A stretch of 36,060 nt of DNA from Gemmatimonadota bacterium (GCA_016874035.1 VGVM01000025.1:1-36060), one strand, 5' to 3'. Counted from the first letter of the stretch, positions 1-8,643 are shown. Notes: generated by a model from the sequence alone, not told the origin. A program made the numbers and translations.

Positions 1-1
1 G

Positions 2-415
2 GCACCGGCCGAAACCGGTGGCGCGAGCGGTGCCGGCACGTCAACGCTCGCCGCCGGCGACGCCGGCGCGTCCTTCGCACCGGGGTCGCTCGACGCGATG
101 TTCGGTGACGCGCCCCGGGTTGCCGATGACGAGGCCATGGGCGTGGCGCTTGCAACCGCGCTGGCCTCGCCGGACGCGGCGGGCACCCGCCGGGTATCCC
201 AGCCCAACGCCGCGTCGGTCGACGCTGTGTTCCGTGCCGACGCGGCCCGCACGAGCGACGGCGTCCAGCGCAAGTCGCAGATGCTGAAGTTCGACCAGTT
301 CTTCGCCGACGACGACCCGCCGCCCCCTGCGCCTGAAGGCGGCCCCCAGCCGCCGATGTCGCCCGGCGATGACGCACAGTTCAACAGCTGGTTGAAAGGG
401 CTGAAGGGTTCGTGA
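2..415 (+). CDS. C-terminal part of an unrecognised low-complexity protein
   Basis: The frame is open from the left edge and ends with TGA at 413-415, so the start lies outside the window. About 137 residues are visible. The first part is Ala/Gly/Ser-rich with no recognisable domain. The end is Pro-rich and acidic (FFADDDPPPPAPEG) and closes with FNSWLKGLKGS. No catalytic motif, membrane segment or signal is visible in this part. It overlaps the GTG start of aroQ by 4 bases (GTGA at 412-415), so the two are probably translated together. The composition suggests a flexible tail following a folded domain outside the window. I do not assign a function. Confidence 0.7.
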   Translation, partial: APAETGGASGAGTSTLAAGDAGASFAPGSLDAMFGDAPRVADDEAMGVALATALASPDAAGTRRVSQPNAASVDAVFRADAARTSDGVQRKSQMLKFDQFFADDDPPPPAPEGGPQPPMSPGDDAQFNSWLKGLKGS

Positions 416-894
416 GGATTGCCGTTCTCAACGGACCCAACCTGAACCTGTTGGGCACGCGAGAGCCGGAACTCTACGGCACGACCACGCTTGCGGAGAT
501 CGAAGCGCGGGTGGCCACCGTGGCCAGCGAACTCGGGGTCACCGCGGTCTTCGGCCAGTTCAACCACGAAGGCGACCTGATTGACGCGATCCATGCGCTC
601 GGCGGGCGTCCGGCCGCACCCGGTGTTGCCCCGCAGTTTCGCGACCGCGCGGACGCCGCGTTGATCAACGCGGGCGCGTGGACGCACACGTCGCTGGCGC
701 TGCGCGATGCGCTGACGGGTGTCTCGCTCCCGTTCGTTGAGGTGCACCTGTCGAACATCTATACGCGGGAACCCGAGCGTCGGCACTCCGTGCTGGTCAG
801 CGCCGCCCGTGGACTCGTTTGCGGGCTTGGCGCCACCGGATACGAACTCGCCCTGACGGGGATCGTCGCGCAACTCCGCGCCAAGCGGGCGTGA
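412..894 (+). CDS. aroQ: Type II 3-dehydroquinate dehydratase
   Basis: This enzyme makes 3-dehydroshikimate from 3-dehydroquinate in the shikimate pathway to aromatic amino acids. It is cytosolic and normally dodecameric. The 160-residue product has the family signatures in order: NGPNLNLLGTREPELYG at the N terminus with the active-site Arg and Tyr, the FNHEGDLIDAIH segment, INAGAWTHTSLALRDAL, and VEVHLSNIYTRE with the catalytic His. Two points are unusual. About 12 extra residues (near GGRPAAPGVAPQF) lie between the NHEG helix and the INAGA strand, and the usual INPGA reads INAGA. Family members are about 145-150 residues, so the length fits the insertion. The GTG start at 412 overlaps the previous stop, and its own stop overlaps the next GTG start. 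Identification is secure. Confidence 0.95.
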   Translation: MRIAVLNGPNLNLLGTREPELYGTTTLAEIEARVATVASELGVTAVFGQFNHEGDLIDAIHALGGRPAAPGVAPQFRDRADAALINAGAWTHTSLALRDALTGVSLPFVEVHLSNIYTREPERRHSVLVSAARGLVCGLGATGYELALTGIVAQLRAKRA

Positions 895-1997
895 CGACCG
901 CGGTCGAGCGGGTCCGCGCCGGCCGTGACGGCCGGATCGCTGCGCTGCGCGCCGCACTTGGAGCCGCCGGGCTGGACGGCATCCTGGTGTCGTCGCTCCC
1001 CAACATTCGGTACCTCGTCGGATTCACCGGTACGAGCGGCCTGCTCCTGGTCACCAGGACCGACATCGTGTTCATCTCGGATTTCCGCTACCGCGTGCAA
1101 GGCGCCGACGAGTGCGGTGATGTCGCGCGGGTCGAGGTGGACCCCGTTTCCACCTGGGGACGGCTCTGGGCAATCCTCCCGACGCTGGAGGCGGCAGATC
1201 AGCTCGCCTTTGAATCGTCGTCAGTTTCGCATCAGGACTACCAGCGGATTGTCGAGGCCGGGGCGCGTTGGCACTGGCGTCCGACGATCGGAATGGTCGA
1301 GGCACTGCGTGTCCGGAAGGACCCCGCCGAAGTCGCCCTCATCCGCGATGCGGTCGCGCTGGCGGAAGGCGCCCTCCACCAGGCGATCGCCGCGATCCGC
1401 GCGGGCGTCAGCGAGGCCACCGTGGCCGCCCGGCTTGAGTGGCTGCTGCGCGATCTGGGCAGTGAGGGTCATCCGTTCGAGACCATCGTCGCGAGCGGCG
1501 AGCGGTCCGCGCTGCCGCATGCGCGCGCCTCGCGCCGGGAGCTTAGCCGCGGCGATCTCGTGATCGTGGACTTCGGCGCGATCGTGGGCGGATACTGCTC
1601 GGATATCACGCGTACATTTTGCATTGGGCCGGCATCAGGCCGTCAGCGGGAGGCTTACGAGGTGGTTCGGGAGTCTAACGGGAGCGCTTCGGCTGGCGTT
1701 CGGGCCAAAATGCGCGGAGGGGATGCCGACGCGATTGCGCGGGACTACATTGCGCGCCGCGGTTTGGGTGAGGAGTTTGGTCACTCTCTGGGCCATGGAA
1801 TCGGCCTGGAAGTGCACGAGGCGCCTCGCCTGTCCCGCACGGCGGACGCGCCATTGCCGGAGCATGCCGTCGTCACGATCGAGCCGGGCGTGTATCGGGA
1901 AGGGTGGGGCGGGGTGCGGATCGAGGACGATGTGTACCTCGGTCTTGCGGGCCCTGAGATACTGACGACGTTTACGCGAGACCTGATCGAACTGTAG
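891..1997 (+). CDS. pepP: M24-family Xaa-Pro aminopeptidase
   Basis: This is a predicted cytosolic metallopeptidase that removes N-terminal residues preceding proline. The 368-residue product has a creatinase-type N-terminal domain and a pita-bread M24 domain from about residue 140. The expected metal ligands are visible: D227 (VDFGA), D238 (SDITRTF), H302 (GHGIGLEVHE), E331 (TIEPGVY) and E345 (RIEDDV). GTG at 891 is preferred because it forms a GTGA overlap with the aroQ stop; longer starts would run deep into aroQ. The symbol is used loosely, since M24 peptidases next to aroQ are often called pepP or ypdF/pepQ-like. The 3' third uses noticeably more A/T-ending codons than the 5' part. Confidence 0.9.
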   Translation: MTTAVERVRAGRDGRIAALRAALGAAGLDGILVSSLPNIRYLVGFTGTSGLLLVTRTDIVFISDFRYRVQGADECGDVARVEVDPVSTWGRLWAILPTLEAADQLAFESSSVSHQDYQRIVEAGARWHWRPTIGMVEALRVRKDPAEVALIRDAVALAEGALHQAIAAIRAGVSEATVAARLEWLLRDLGSEGHPFETIVASGERSALPHARASRRELSRGDLVIVDFGAIVGGYCSDITRTFCIGPASGRQREAYEVVRESNGSASAGVRAKMRGGDADAIARDYIARRGLGEEFGHSLGHGIGLEVHEAPRLSRTADAPLPEHAVVTIEPGVYREGWGGVRIEDDVYLGLAGPEILTTFTRDLIEL

Positions 1998-2038
1998 CCG
2001 CGGGTGCAGTCGCAGGCGCCCTCTCACCACGAACCCTG

Positions 2039-2542
2039 ATGATTGACCTTCGCTATGTGAAGAAGCTGGTGGAGATGCTCGACGAGTCGTCACTCGATTC
2101 GATCGAGATCTCGACCGAGAAGGGCATGAAGATCTCCGTGTCACGCGCCCCGCGGTCGGCCGGCCCGATCCAGGTCGCGGCCCCAGCGGCCATGCCGATG
2201 GTGATTTCGGCGATGGCGGAACCTCGGCTGACGCCACCCGCGGGAATCGCGGCGCCCGCCGAGCCGGCCGCGCCGCCGCCGGCCTCCGCGGCGTCGCCGC
2301 TCACCGAAGTGAAGTCGCCCATGGTCGGCACGTTCTACTCGGCGTCCGGCCCGGGCGCGAAGCCCTACGCGAGCGTCGGGACGCGCGTGAAGAAGGGCCA
2401 GGTCCTCTGCATCATCGAAGCCATGAAAATCATGAATGAGATCGAGTCGGAGTTTGACGGCGTGATCAAGGAAGTGGCCGCCGTCGACGCGCACCCTGTG
2501 GAGTACGGGCAGGTGTTGTTCAGGATCGACCCCAATGGCTGA
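2039..2542 (+). CDS. accB: Biotin carboxyl carrier protein of acetyl-CoA carboxylase
   Basis: This protein carries the biotin that shuttles carboxyl groups between AccC and the carboxyltransferase in fatty acid synthesis. The 167-residue product begins with the typical helical segment (LRYVKKLVEMLDESSLDSIE). A Pro/Ala-rich linker follows at roughly residues 40-90, then a biotinyl domain starting at VKSPMVGTFY. The biotin attachment motif is EAMKIMNEIE, with the acceptor Lys at residue 130. ATG at 2039 lies 41 bases after the peptidase stop, without a clear Shine-Dalgarno sequence. The gene overlaps the next gene by 8 bases. AccC follows only after the intervening pilT gene. Confidence 0.96.
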   Translation: MIDLRYVKKLVEMLDESSLDSIEISTEKGMKISVSRAPRSAGPIQVAAPAAMPMVISAMAEPRLTPPAGIAAPAEPAAPPPASAASPLTEVKSPMVGTFYSASGPGAKPYASVGTRVKKGQVLCIIEAMKIMNEIESEFDGVIKEVAAVDAHPVEYGQVLFRIDPNG

Positions 2543-3806
2543 TCCAGCCGGGAACCCGCCCGCGGGCGGTGCGCCACAGCCTCCGCGCGCTCCCGCGGCG
2601 CCGCCGGCGCCTGGCGCAGCGGCGCCCAGGGCCACGCAGGCCGTTCCGGCAGCGGGCATAGCGGGCGCAACGCCGGGGCCGGTCACGCCGCCGTACAACT
2701 ACAAGCAGGTGCTCCAGTTGATGGTGCAGATGAACGGATCCGACCTGCACCTGAAGGTCGGCCGTCCGCCGACGGCGCGCATCAACGGCGAACTGCAGGG
2801 TCTCGACTTGCCGCCGCTCCGGCCGGAAGACCTCCGGTCCATCGGCGAACAGATCATCCCGCCCAAGCAGCGCAAGGAATACGAGGTCGAGAAGGAAGCG
2901 GACTTCGCCGTGGGTGTCCCGGGCGTCGGCCGTTTTCGCGTCAACATGTACCAGCAGCGCGGATCGATCGCCTATGCGTTCCGCGCGATCGCGTTCCAGG
3001 CGCTCTCGATCGAAGACCTGAACCTGCCGAAGGTGTGTGAAGAGATCTCGATGAAGCCCCGTGGGCTCATCCTCGTCACCGGGATCACCGGCTCGGGCAA
3101 GTCCACGGCGCTGGCCTCGATGATCTACTACGTGAACGAGCACCGGCACGCGAACATCATCACAATCGAAGATCCGATCGAGTTCCTGCATCGCGACATC
3201 AACTGCCACATCAACCAGCGCGAGGTCGGCACGGACACGGGCAGCTTCGCCCAGGCGCTGCGGCGCGTGCTGCGACAGGACCCGGACATCGTGCTGATCG
3301 GCGAAATCCGCGACCTCGAAACGCTGGAGATCGCGCTCAAGGCGGCCGACACGGGTCACCTGGTCTTTTCGACGCTGCACACGCAGGACGCGACGCAGAC
3401 GATCAACCGCGTGCTCTCGTTCTACCCGCCGCACCAGCAGGCCGACGTGCGCTCCTCGCTTTCGACCACGTTGCAGGCCGTCATCTCGCTCCGCCTCGTC
3501 CCGCGGAGCGATCGCGCCGGTCGTATCCCGGCCTGCGAGATCCTGATCAATACCGCCGCGGTGCGCGACAACATCCGCGACATGACGAAGTCGCTCGACA
3601 TTCCCGACCTGATCAAGGAAGGCACGGTCCAGTACGGCATGCAGAGTTTCGACCAGTCGCTGATGAACTGGTACTCGAAGGGCGTGATTTCGTACGAGAA
3701 CGCGCTCTTCTACGCGTCGAGCCCGAGCGAGTTCGCCCTGCGGGTGCAGGGGATCGCGGGAACGAGCGACACGACGTTCGACCACGTGAAGCAGGACGCG
3801 CGCTAG
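2535..3806 (+). CDS. pilT: PilT-type twitching motility / pilus retraction ATPase
   Basis: PilT is a hexameric cytoplasmic ATPase that depolymerises type IV pili. The 423-residue product starts with about 50 Pro/Ala-rich residues. The N-terminal domain follows (GSDLHLKVGRPPTARINGEL), then the motor: Walker A GITGSGKST with Lys189, the Asp box IITIEDPIEF, Walker B DPDIVLIGEIRD, and the His box FSTLHTQDATQTINR. Classical PilT is about 345 residues, so this protein has extra residues at both ends. The AIRNLIRE-type C-terminal motif of canonical PilT is not evident, so a PilT/PilU-like paralogue is possible. The ATG lies inside the last codons of accB (8-base overlap) and accC follows 15 bases later. 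No other pilus gene is in the window. Confidence 0.92.
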   Translation: MADPAGNPPAGGAPQPPRAPAAPPAPGAAAPRATQAVPAAGIAGATPGPVTPPYNYKQVLQLMVQMNGSDLHLKVGRPPTARINGELQGLDLPPLRPEDLRSIGEQIIPPKQRKEYEVEKEADFAVGVPGVGRFRVNMYQQRGSIAYAFRAIAFQALSIEDLNLPKVCEEISMKPRGLILVTGITGSGKSTALASMIYYVNEHRHANIITIEDPIEFLHRDINCHINQREVGTDTGSFAQALRRVLRQDPDIVLIGEIRDLETLEIALKAADTGHLVFSTLHTQDATQTINRVLSFYPPHQQADVRSSLSTTLQAVISLRLVPRSDRAGRIPACEILINTAAVRDNIRDMTKSLDIPDLIKEGTVQYGMQSFDQSLMNWYSKGVISYENALFYASSPSEFALRVQGIAGTSDTTFDHVKQDAR

Positions 3807-3821
3807 CGCGCCGGCGACACC

Positions 3822-5174
3822 ATGTTCAAGCGTATCCTGATCGCCAATCGCGGCGAAATCGCGCTGCGGGTCATTCGTGCCGCCCGGGAACTGGGGATCG
3901 AGACGGTCGCCGTGTACTCGGAGGCGGATCGGGAGTCGCTGCACGTCCGGTTCGCCGACGACGACGTTTGTCTTGGGCCACCGCCGTCGCGCGAGAGCTA
4001 CCTCAAGATTCCACGGATCATCGCCGCGGCCGAGATCACGGGCGCCGACGCGATCCACCCCGGCTACGGCTTCCTGTCCGAAAATGCCGAGTTCGCCGAG
4101 ATCTGCGCGAAGTCCAACATTGCGTTCATCGGGCCGCCCCCGACGCAGATCCGCCTGATGGGAAACAAGGCCACGGCGCGCCAGACGATGATCGAGCAGG
4201 GCGTCCCCGTGGTGCCCGGCACCCCTGGCCCGGTGGATTCGCCCGATGACGCGATGGAGTTTGCGCGCGACGCCGGGTTCCCGGTGATCATCAAGGCCTC
4301 CGCCGGCGGCGGCGGGAAGGGCATGCGCGTCGCCCGCGACGAGGAAGAGTTCGCCAAGAGTTTCACCACGGCGCGTTCCGAGGCGCAGGCGGCGTTCGGC
4401 AACGGCGACGTGTACGTCGAGAAGCACCTCGAACGGCCGCGCCACATCGAGTTCCAGATCCTCGGTGACTCGCACGGGAATGTCATCCATCTTGGCGAGC
4501 GCGACTGCTCGATCCAGCGGCGACACCAGAAGCTGATTGAAGAGGCGCCGAGTCCGGCCATGACGCCCGCCCTCCGCGAGCGCATGGGCGAGGCCGCCGT
4601 CCGCGGCGCCAAGGCGATCAACTACGTCGGCGCCGGCACGATCGAGATGCTGCTCGACTCGGACGGTTCGTTCTACTTCATGGAGATGAACACGCGCATC
4701 CAGGTGGAGCATCCTGTGACGGAGATGCTCACCGGCGTGGACCTGGTGAAGGAACAGATCCGCGTCGCCGCCGGCGAGCCGCTGCGCCTCAAGCAGACGC
4801 CCCCGCTGACGGGCCATGTGATCGAGTGCCGCATCAACGCCGAGGACCCGTCGCGCAACTTCCAGCCGTCACCCGGCAAGATCGAGGTCTTTCACCCACC
4901 GGGCGGCAACGGCGTACGCGTGGACACGCACGCCTACGCCGGCTACACGGTGCCGCAGTACTACGACTCGATGATCGGCAAGTTGATCGTCCACGGACGG
5001 GACCGGGCGGAGGCGCTGGCCAAGATGCGGCTCGCGCTCGACACCTTCATCGTGCAGGGCGTGCACACGACGATCCCGTTCCTCCGGCGCGTGATGGACC
5101 ACCCGGGCTTCGTTGCCGGCGACGTGCACACGAAGTTCCTCGAGCGCGAAGGCGCGGACTTGCTGAAGGCCTGA
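3822..5174 (+). CDS. accC: Biotin carboxylase subunit of acetyl-CoA carboxylase
   Basis: This enzyme carboxylates biotin on AccB using ATP and bicarbonate. The 450-residue product is almost exactly the length of stand-alone AccC (about 449). It has the biotin carboxylase N-terminal domain ([20 protein letters not shown]) and an ATP-grasp domain with the Gly-rich loop [28 protein letters not shown] and the metal/bicarbonate region [16 protein letters not shown] follow. The C-terminal biotin carboxylase domain is intact. There is no fused biotinyl or carboxyltransferase domain, so it pairs with accB upstream. accA and accD are not in the window. It starts 15 bases after pilT and is probably cotranscribed with it. 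Confidence 0.97.
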   Translation: MFKRILIANRGEIALRVIRAARELGIETVAVYSEADRESLHVRFADDDVCLGPPPSRESYLKIPRIIAAAEITGADAIHPGYGFLSENAEFAEICAKSNIAFIGPPPTQIRLMGNKATARQTMIEQGVPVVPGTPGPVDSPDDAMEFARDAGFPVIIKASAGGGGKGMRVARDEEEFAKSFTTARSEAQAAFGNGDVYVEKHLERPRHIEFQILGDSHGNVIHLGERDCSIQRRHQKLIEEAPSPAMTPALRERMGEAAVRGAKAINYVGAGTIEMLLDSDGSFYFMEMNTRIQVEHPVTEMLTGVDLVKEQIRVAAGEPLRLKQTPPLTGHVIECRINAEDPSRNFQPSPGKIEVFHPPGGNGVRVDTHAYAGYTVPQYYDSMIGKLIVHGRDRAEALAKMRLALDTFIVQGVHTTIPFLRRVMDHPGFVAGDVHTKFLEREGADLLKA

Positions 5175-5177
5175 CGG

Positions 5178-5205
5178 CTGGCTCGCCAAGCGTTACTTGA
5201 GCCAG
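5178..5205 (+). terminator. Possible weak hairpin after accC
   Basis: Just past the accC stop there is a perfect 7-base inverted repeat, CTGGCTC at 5178-5184 and GAGCCAG at 5199-5205, with a 14-base loop. No T-run follows, so it is not a standard intrinsic terminator. It could be a weak pause or attenuation site ahead of ftsK, or it could be chance. Confidence 0.25.
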
Positions 5206-5225
5206 TCTCGTGCCGTCTAAGGTTG

Positions 5226-7778
5226 ATGTCACGCACGAGACGCTCTCGCGCCGCCAACAGCGATGCGGCCCACCCAGCGCCGGCTCCTCCGCCGCTGTCG
5301 CCGGAACAGCTTGCCCGGCAGGCACGACGCGCCCGGGTTCGGGCCGAGCTGACCGGGATCACGCTGCTGCTCGCGTCGCTCTTCATCGCGGGCGCGCTCG
5401 CAGCCGGCGGCCCGGCCGAGGGGCAGTCGTGCGCCGATGCCGGGCGGGCGTTTGGCCCGGTCGGGTCCTGCATTCGGACCGGCCTGCTCTGGGTGCTCGG
5501 CGGCGTGGCGGTAACCATCGTGCCGCTGGTGCCGGCCGTGCATGCACTCCGCCTGCTTGGGCGCATTCCGCAGAGCGAAGACCGCCGCTGGCTGTTCTTC
5601 ACGGGCGGACTGGTCGCGCTGGCTCCCGTGCTCACCGCGCTGGCTCGCGGACACGCGCTGGATTCAGGCCTGCTCGACCCATACGCGGGGTTCATCGGCA
5701 GCTTCGTGGCGTACTACCTCGTTGCCGCGATCGGGACCGGCGGTGCCTGGGTACTGGTCGCGCTCGCGACTGCCGGCTTGATGGCGGCGACCCTCGCGTG
5801 GAATCCCATCCGGCTGCTGCTGGGTGGCCGGTCGGCGCATGTGCATCCCGTCGAAGCACCCCAGGAAACGGACCGGGGGTTTCTCGCGGCGCTCTCGGCC
5901 GCCATGGGAGCGCCGACTCCGGCGCCCGCGGTCACCGTGGCCGAATCGCTCGAGCCGGACGCGCAGGACATGCCGGCGATGGACCCGAAGCTGATCGCTG
6001 ACGTACCGCCCGATGGTGCAGCGAACTCCGAAGCCACAGACCCTTCCGCGACGGTGAATCCCGGCAAGGACGAAGCCAGGCAGGCCGCCGCGGCGAAACG
6101 GTCCAAGAAACAGACGAAGGCGGACAAGGTCGCGGCCCACGACGCAGCGATGGCCGCGGCGATCGCCAGTGCCGGCGACCCGTCCGATGCGTTTGGCGAA
6201 GAGTTGCCACCGCTCGAGCTGCTGACGCCGGGCACGGGCAAGACCACGGATGCCAAGACGCAATCGCTCGACACGATGGGCGCGAAGCTCATGGAAGCGC
6301 TGCGCACGTTCAAGGTGGACGGCGTCCTCACCGGCCGCACGGCGGGGCCGACGGTCACGCAGTTCGAGATCGAACCGGCGCCGGGCGTGAAAGTCCGGCA
6401 ATTCGCGAACCTGGCGAACGACCTCGCCCTCGCGATGCGCGCGCCGAGTATTCGTATCGTCGCGCCGATTCCGGGCAAGGGCGCCGTCGGCGTCGAGGTG
6501 CCGAATCCGTCGCCGGAGGTGGTCAGTTTCCGCGACATGCTCGAGTCGCGCGACTATCAGGCGTCGCCGCGCGCGCTTCCCATCGCACTCGGCCGCGACC
6601 TGGAAGGGAAGCCCGTGATCGCGGACCTGGCCAAGATGCCGCACTTGCTGATTGCCGGCGCCACCGGCAGCGGGAAGTCCGTGTGCGTGAACACGCTCGT
6701 CACGTCGTTGATCTACCGTCATACGCCGAAGACACTGCGGTTCCTGATGGTGGATCCGAAGATGGTCGAACTCAGCGTGTACAACGTCCTGCCGCACCAG
6801 CGCCACAAGGTGGTGACCGACAACCGGGACGCGGCCGCGCTGCTCAAGTGGGCAGTGTACGAAATGCAGGATCGGTACCAGCTGCTGGCGGCGAACGGGT
6901 CGCGGAACATCCAGGACTTCAACCAGAAGGTGCGCGACGGCGCCTCGTTGAAGAAGCCGAAAGACCCCGCGGCCGGTGCGCTCGCCGTCGAGGATCTCAC
7001 GTACACGGCCGGTGTGCTGCCGTACGTGGTCGTGGTCATTGATGAGCTGGCTGACCTGATGATGACCTGCGCGGCCGAGGTGGAAACACCCCTCGCGATG
7101 CTCGCGCAGAAGGCACGCGCGATCGGGATTCACCTCATCCTGGCGACGCAGCGCCCGAGCGTGAACGTGATCACGGGCCTGATCAAGGCGAACTTCCCGA
7201 GTCGGATCGCGTTCCGCGTCGCCTCGCAGATTGACTCCCGCACGATCCTGGACGGCATTGGTGCGGAGTCGCTGCTTGGCAACGGCGACATGCTGTTCAT
7301 CCCGCCCGGCAAGAGCGAGGCGGCGCGCCTGCAAGGCGCGTATCTGGCCAATGAAGACACGGAGCGGCTCACGCGCTGGTACGCGGACCGCAAGGCCGCA
7401 CGGAAGGCGGCGCTGGAAGCGCAGGGCGTCATGGCGGCCGACGAACGCGCCGGCGAGGACGACATCATCGCCAAGGTGCGCGCGAACGAAGCGCTCGAGG
7501 CGGGTGCCGCGGACGACGCGGCGCAGGACGACAGCGATCGGGACAAGCTGTTCCGGGAAGCCGCCGAGGTGTGCGTGCAGAACCAGGGCGGATCGACCTC
7601 GTTGCTCCAGCGGCGGCTGAAGGTGGGGTACGGCCGGGCCGCGCGGATCATTGACCAGCTGCACATGGCCGGCGTGCTCGGTCCGCCGGACGGGTCGAAG
7701 CCGCGCGACGTGCTCGTGGGCCTTGATGACCTCGATCGAATCTGCGGCGAGCGCCGCGAGGAGACCGTGGCCGCCTGA
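5226..7778 (+). CDS. ftsK: FtsK/SpoIIIE DNA translocase
   Basis: FtsK anchors at the septum and pumps DNA so that chromosome dimers are resolved and DNA is cleared at division. From ATG 5226 the product is 850 residues. Four or five hydrophobic segments lie within the first 200 residues (for example GITLLLASLFIAGALAAG and FIGSFVAYYLVAAIG). An Ala/Lys-rich linker follows at about 250-330. The motor domain has Walker A GATGSGKSVCVN (Lys484) and Walker B VVVVIDELADLMMT. A C-terminal gamma winged helix (EVCVQNQGGSTSLLQRRL, then GYGRAARIIDQL) would read KOPS-type guide sequences. A TTG codon lies directly before the ATG; I chose the ATG. TAAGG at 5218-5222 is a weak ribosome site. Confidence 0.96.
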   Translation: MSRTRRSRAANSDAAHPAPAPPPLSPEQLARQARRARVRAELTGITLLLASLFIAGALAAGGPAEGQSCADAGRAFGPVGSCIRTGLLWVLGGVAVTIVPLVPAVHALRLLGRIPQSEDRRWLFFTGGLVALAPVLTALARGHALDSGLLDPYAGFIGSFVAYYLVAAIGTGGAWVLVALATAGLMAATLAWNPIRLLLGGRSAHVHPVEAPQETDRGFLAALSAAMGAPTPAPAVTVAESLEPDAQDMPAMDPKLIADVPPDGAANSEATDPSATVNPGKDEARQAAAAKRSKKQTKADKVAAHDAAMAAAIASAGDPSDAFGEELPPLELLTPGTGKTTDAKTQSLDTMGAKLMEALRTFKVDGVLTGRTAGPTVTQFEIEPAPGVKVRQFANLANDLALAMRAPSIRIVAPIPGKGAVGVEVPNPSPEVVSFRDMLESRDYQASPRALPIALGRDLEGKPVIADLAKMPHLLIAGATGSGKSVCVNTLVTSLIYRHTPKTLRFLMVDPKMVELSVYNVLPHQRHKVVTDNRDAAALLKWAVYEMQDRYQLLAANGSRNIQDFNQKVRDGASLKKPKDPAAGALAVEDLTYTAGVLPYVVVVIDELADLMMTCAAEVETPLAMLAQKARAIGIHLILATQRPSVNVITGLIKANFPSRIAFRVASQIDSRTILDGIGAESLLGNGDMLFIPPGKSEAARLQGAYLANEDTERLTRWYADRKAARKAALEAQGVMAADERAGEDDIIAKVRANEALEAGAADDAAQDDSDRDKLFREAAEVCVQNQGGSTSLLQRRLKVGYGRAARIIDQLHMAGVLGPPDGSKPRDVLVGLDDLDRICGERREETVAA

Positions 7779-7805
7779 TGCCGAACAGCAGCGAGCAGGT
7801 TTCCC

Positions 7806-7846
7806 TTGCCAGAAGTATTGCCATACGTTATATATGGTAACCATAT
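7806..7846 (+). promoter_or_regulatory. Promoter with overlapping palindromic operator for the first toxin-antitoxin pair
   Basis: TTGCCA at 7806-7811 is followed after exactly 17 bases by TATATA at 7829-7834, a good sigma-70-type pair. A near-perfect palindrome, ATATGGT-A-ACCATAT, covers 7832-7846. It overlaps the -10 box, the predicted start point (about 7841) and the first two bases of the antitoxin ATG. The transcript would be leaderless or nearly so. Ribbon-helix-helix antitoxins typically repress their own promoter through such short palindromes, so autoregulation is the natural reading. A second TTGCCA copy lies at 7818-7823. Confidence 0.7.
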
Positions 7847-8087
7847 GTCCAAGAAAAAGACCATCAAGACGACGCTCTATCTCAGCCCGGATGAGTACCA
7901 CGAGCTGAAGTCGATCGCGTCCGCCGAGGGCATTCCCGCTGCGAGATGCGTACGGGAGGCGGTGGCGGAGTACGTCCACGCACGTTCTGCACGCCTACGG
8001 CCATCGAGCATCGGGGTTGGCCGGAGCGGGCGCCACGACTTGTCCGAACGCAGCGAAGACCTGCTTGACGGATTTGGCCGCTCGTGA
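7845..8087 (+). CDS. Ribbon-helix-helix (CopG-type) antitoxin
   Basis: This small DNA-binding protein is expected to neutralise the PIN toxin encoded next and to repress the operon. From ATG 7845 the product is 80 residues. A basic N terminus (SKKKTIKTTLYLSPDEYHEL) forms the typical beta strand and first helix, and the second helix region is IPAARCVREAVAEYV. The C-terminal 25 residues are polar and would contact the toxin. An in-frame TTG upstream would add 13 residues, but it lies in the promoter and is unlikely to be used. There is no ribosome site because the ATG sits inside the operator palindrome. The stop overlaps the toxin GTG (GTGA). Confidence 0.82.
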   Translation: MSKKKTIKTTLYLSPDEYHELKSIASAEGIPAARCVREAVAEYVHARSARLRPSSIGVGRSGRHDLSERSEDLLDGFGRS

Positions 8088-8533
8088 TTGTCGCGGACAC
8101 CGGAGCGATCGTCGCGCTCATTGACGCCGACGACCAGCACCACCTCGCGATCCGGAGCGCGTACGAAGACAGCGGTCGGGAGTGGGTGCTGCCCTGGGCG
8201 ATCCTGCCTGAGGTCGCGCACATCCTCCTGCGGCACGTGGGGGCACGTGCCGAGGCGGCATTCATGCGAGACCTCGCCCAGGGATCATGGGTGATCGAGT
8301 GGGGCGAACCGGCGGATTTCGTGCGCGCGGAGCAAGTCGCGGCGCGTCATGCGGCGCTGCAACTGGGATTGGTTGACGCCGTTGTCATCGCGGTAGCCGA
8401 GCGCGTGGATGCCCGGGCGATCGTCACGCTGGATCTGCGCGACTTCGCGGCGGTCAAGGTGCGCGGGGCTCCGGCACTGTGGCCGCGCGACCGGCGCGAG
8501 GCCGTCAGCTTGGTGCGCGAAGGCGAGCCCTAG
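8084..8533 (+). CDS. vapC: PIN-domain toxin, VapC-type ribonuclease
   Basis: VapC toxins cleave tRNA or rRNA in a Mg-dependent way and slow growth when the antitoxin is lost. The 149-residue product has the four acidic residues of the PIN active site: D5 (VADTGAIV), E43 (LPEVAH), D98 (LGLVDAVV) and D117 (TLDLRDF). Length is normal for the family (about 130-150). GTG at 8084 is fixed by the 4-base overlap with the antitoxin stop and by the conserved VADTG at the very N terminus. All catalytic positions are intact, so the toxin is probably active. The RNA target cannot be read from sequence. Confidence 0.88.
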   Translation: MIVADTGAIVALIDADDQHHLAIRSAYEDSGREWVLPWAILPEVAHILLRHVGARAEAAFMRDLAQGSWVIEWGEPADFVRAEQVAARHAALQLGLVDAVVIAVAERVDARAIVTLDLRDFAAVKVRGAPALWPRDRREAVSLVREGEP

Positions 8534-8643
8534 GTCGCGCGCGCCCTCGAGCAGCGCGCTGCAAGTGAGCGCTGCAAGGAAACGATCACTCTGGCGTAGT
8601 TCATGCCGCTGCGCGGTTCGCGTTTGCATCGCATCGTGCCGCC

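Noticed and set aside
2520-4817. Long open frame on the minus strand across pilT and accC (765 codons)
   Set aside because: It is antisense to two clear genes, is Arg/His/Asp-rich, and has no recognisable domain. Such frames arise from strong GC bias at third positions.
5664-7979. Long minus-strand open frame across ftsK (771 codons)
   Set aside because: It is a shadow of ftsK with typical antisense composition and no motifs.
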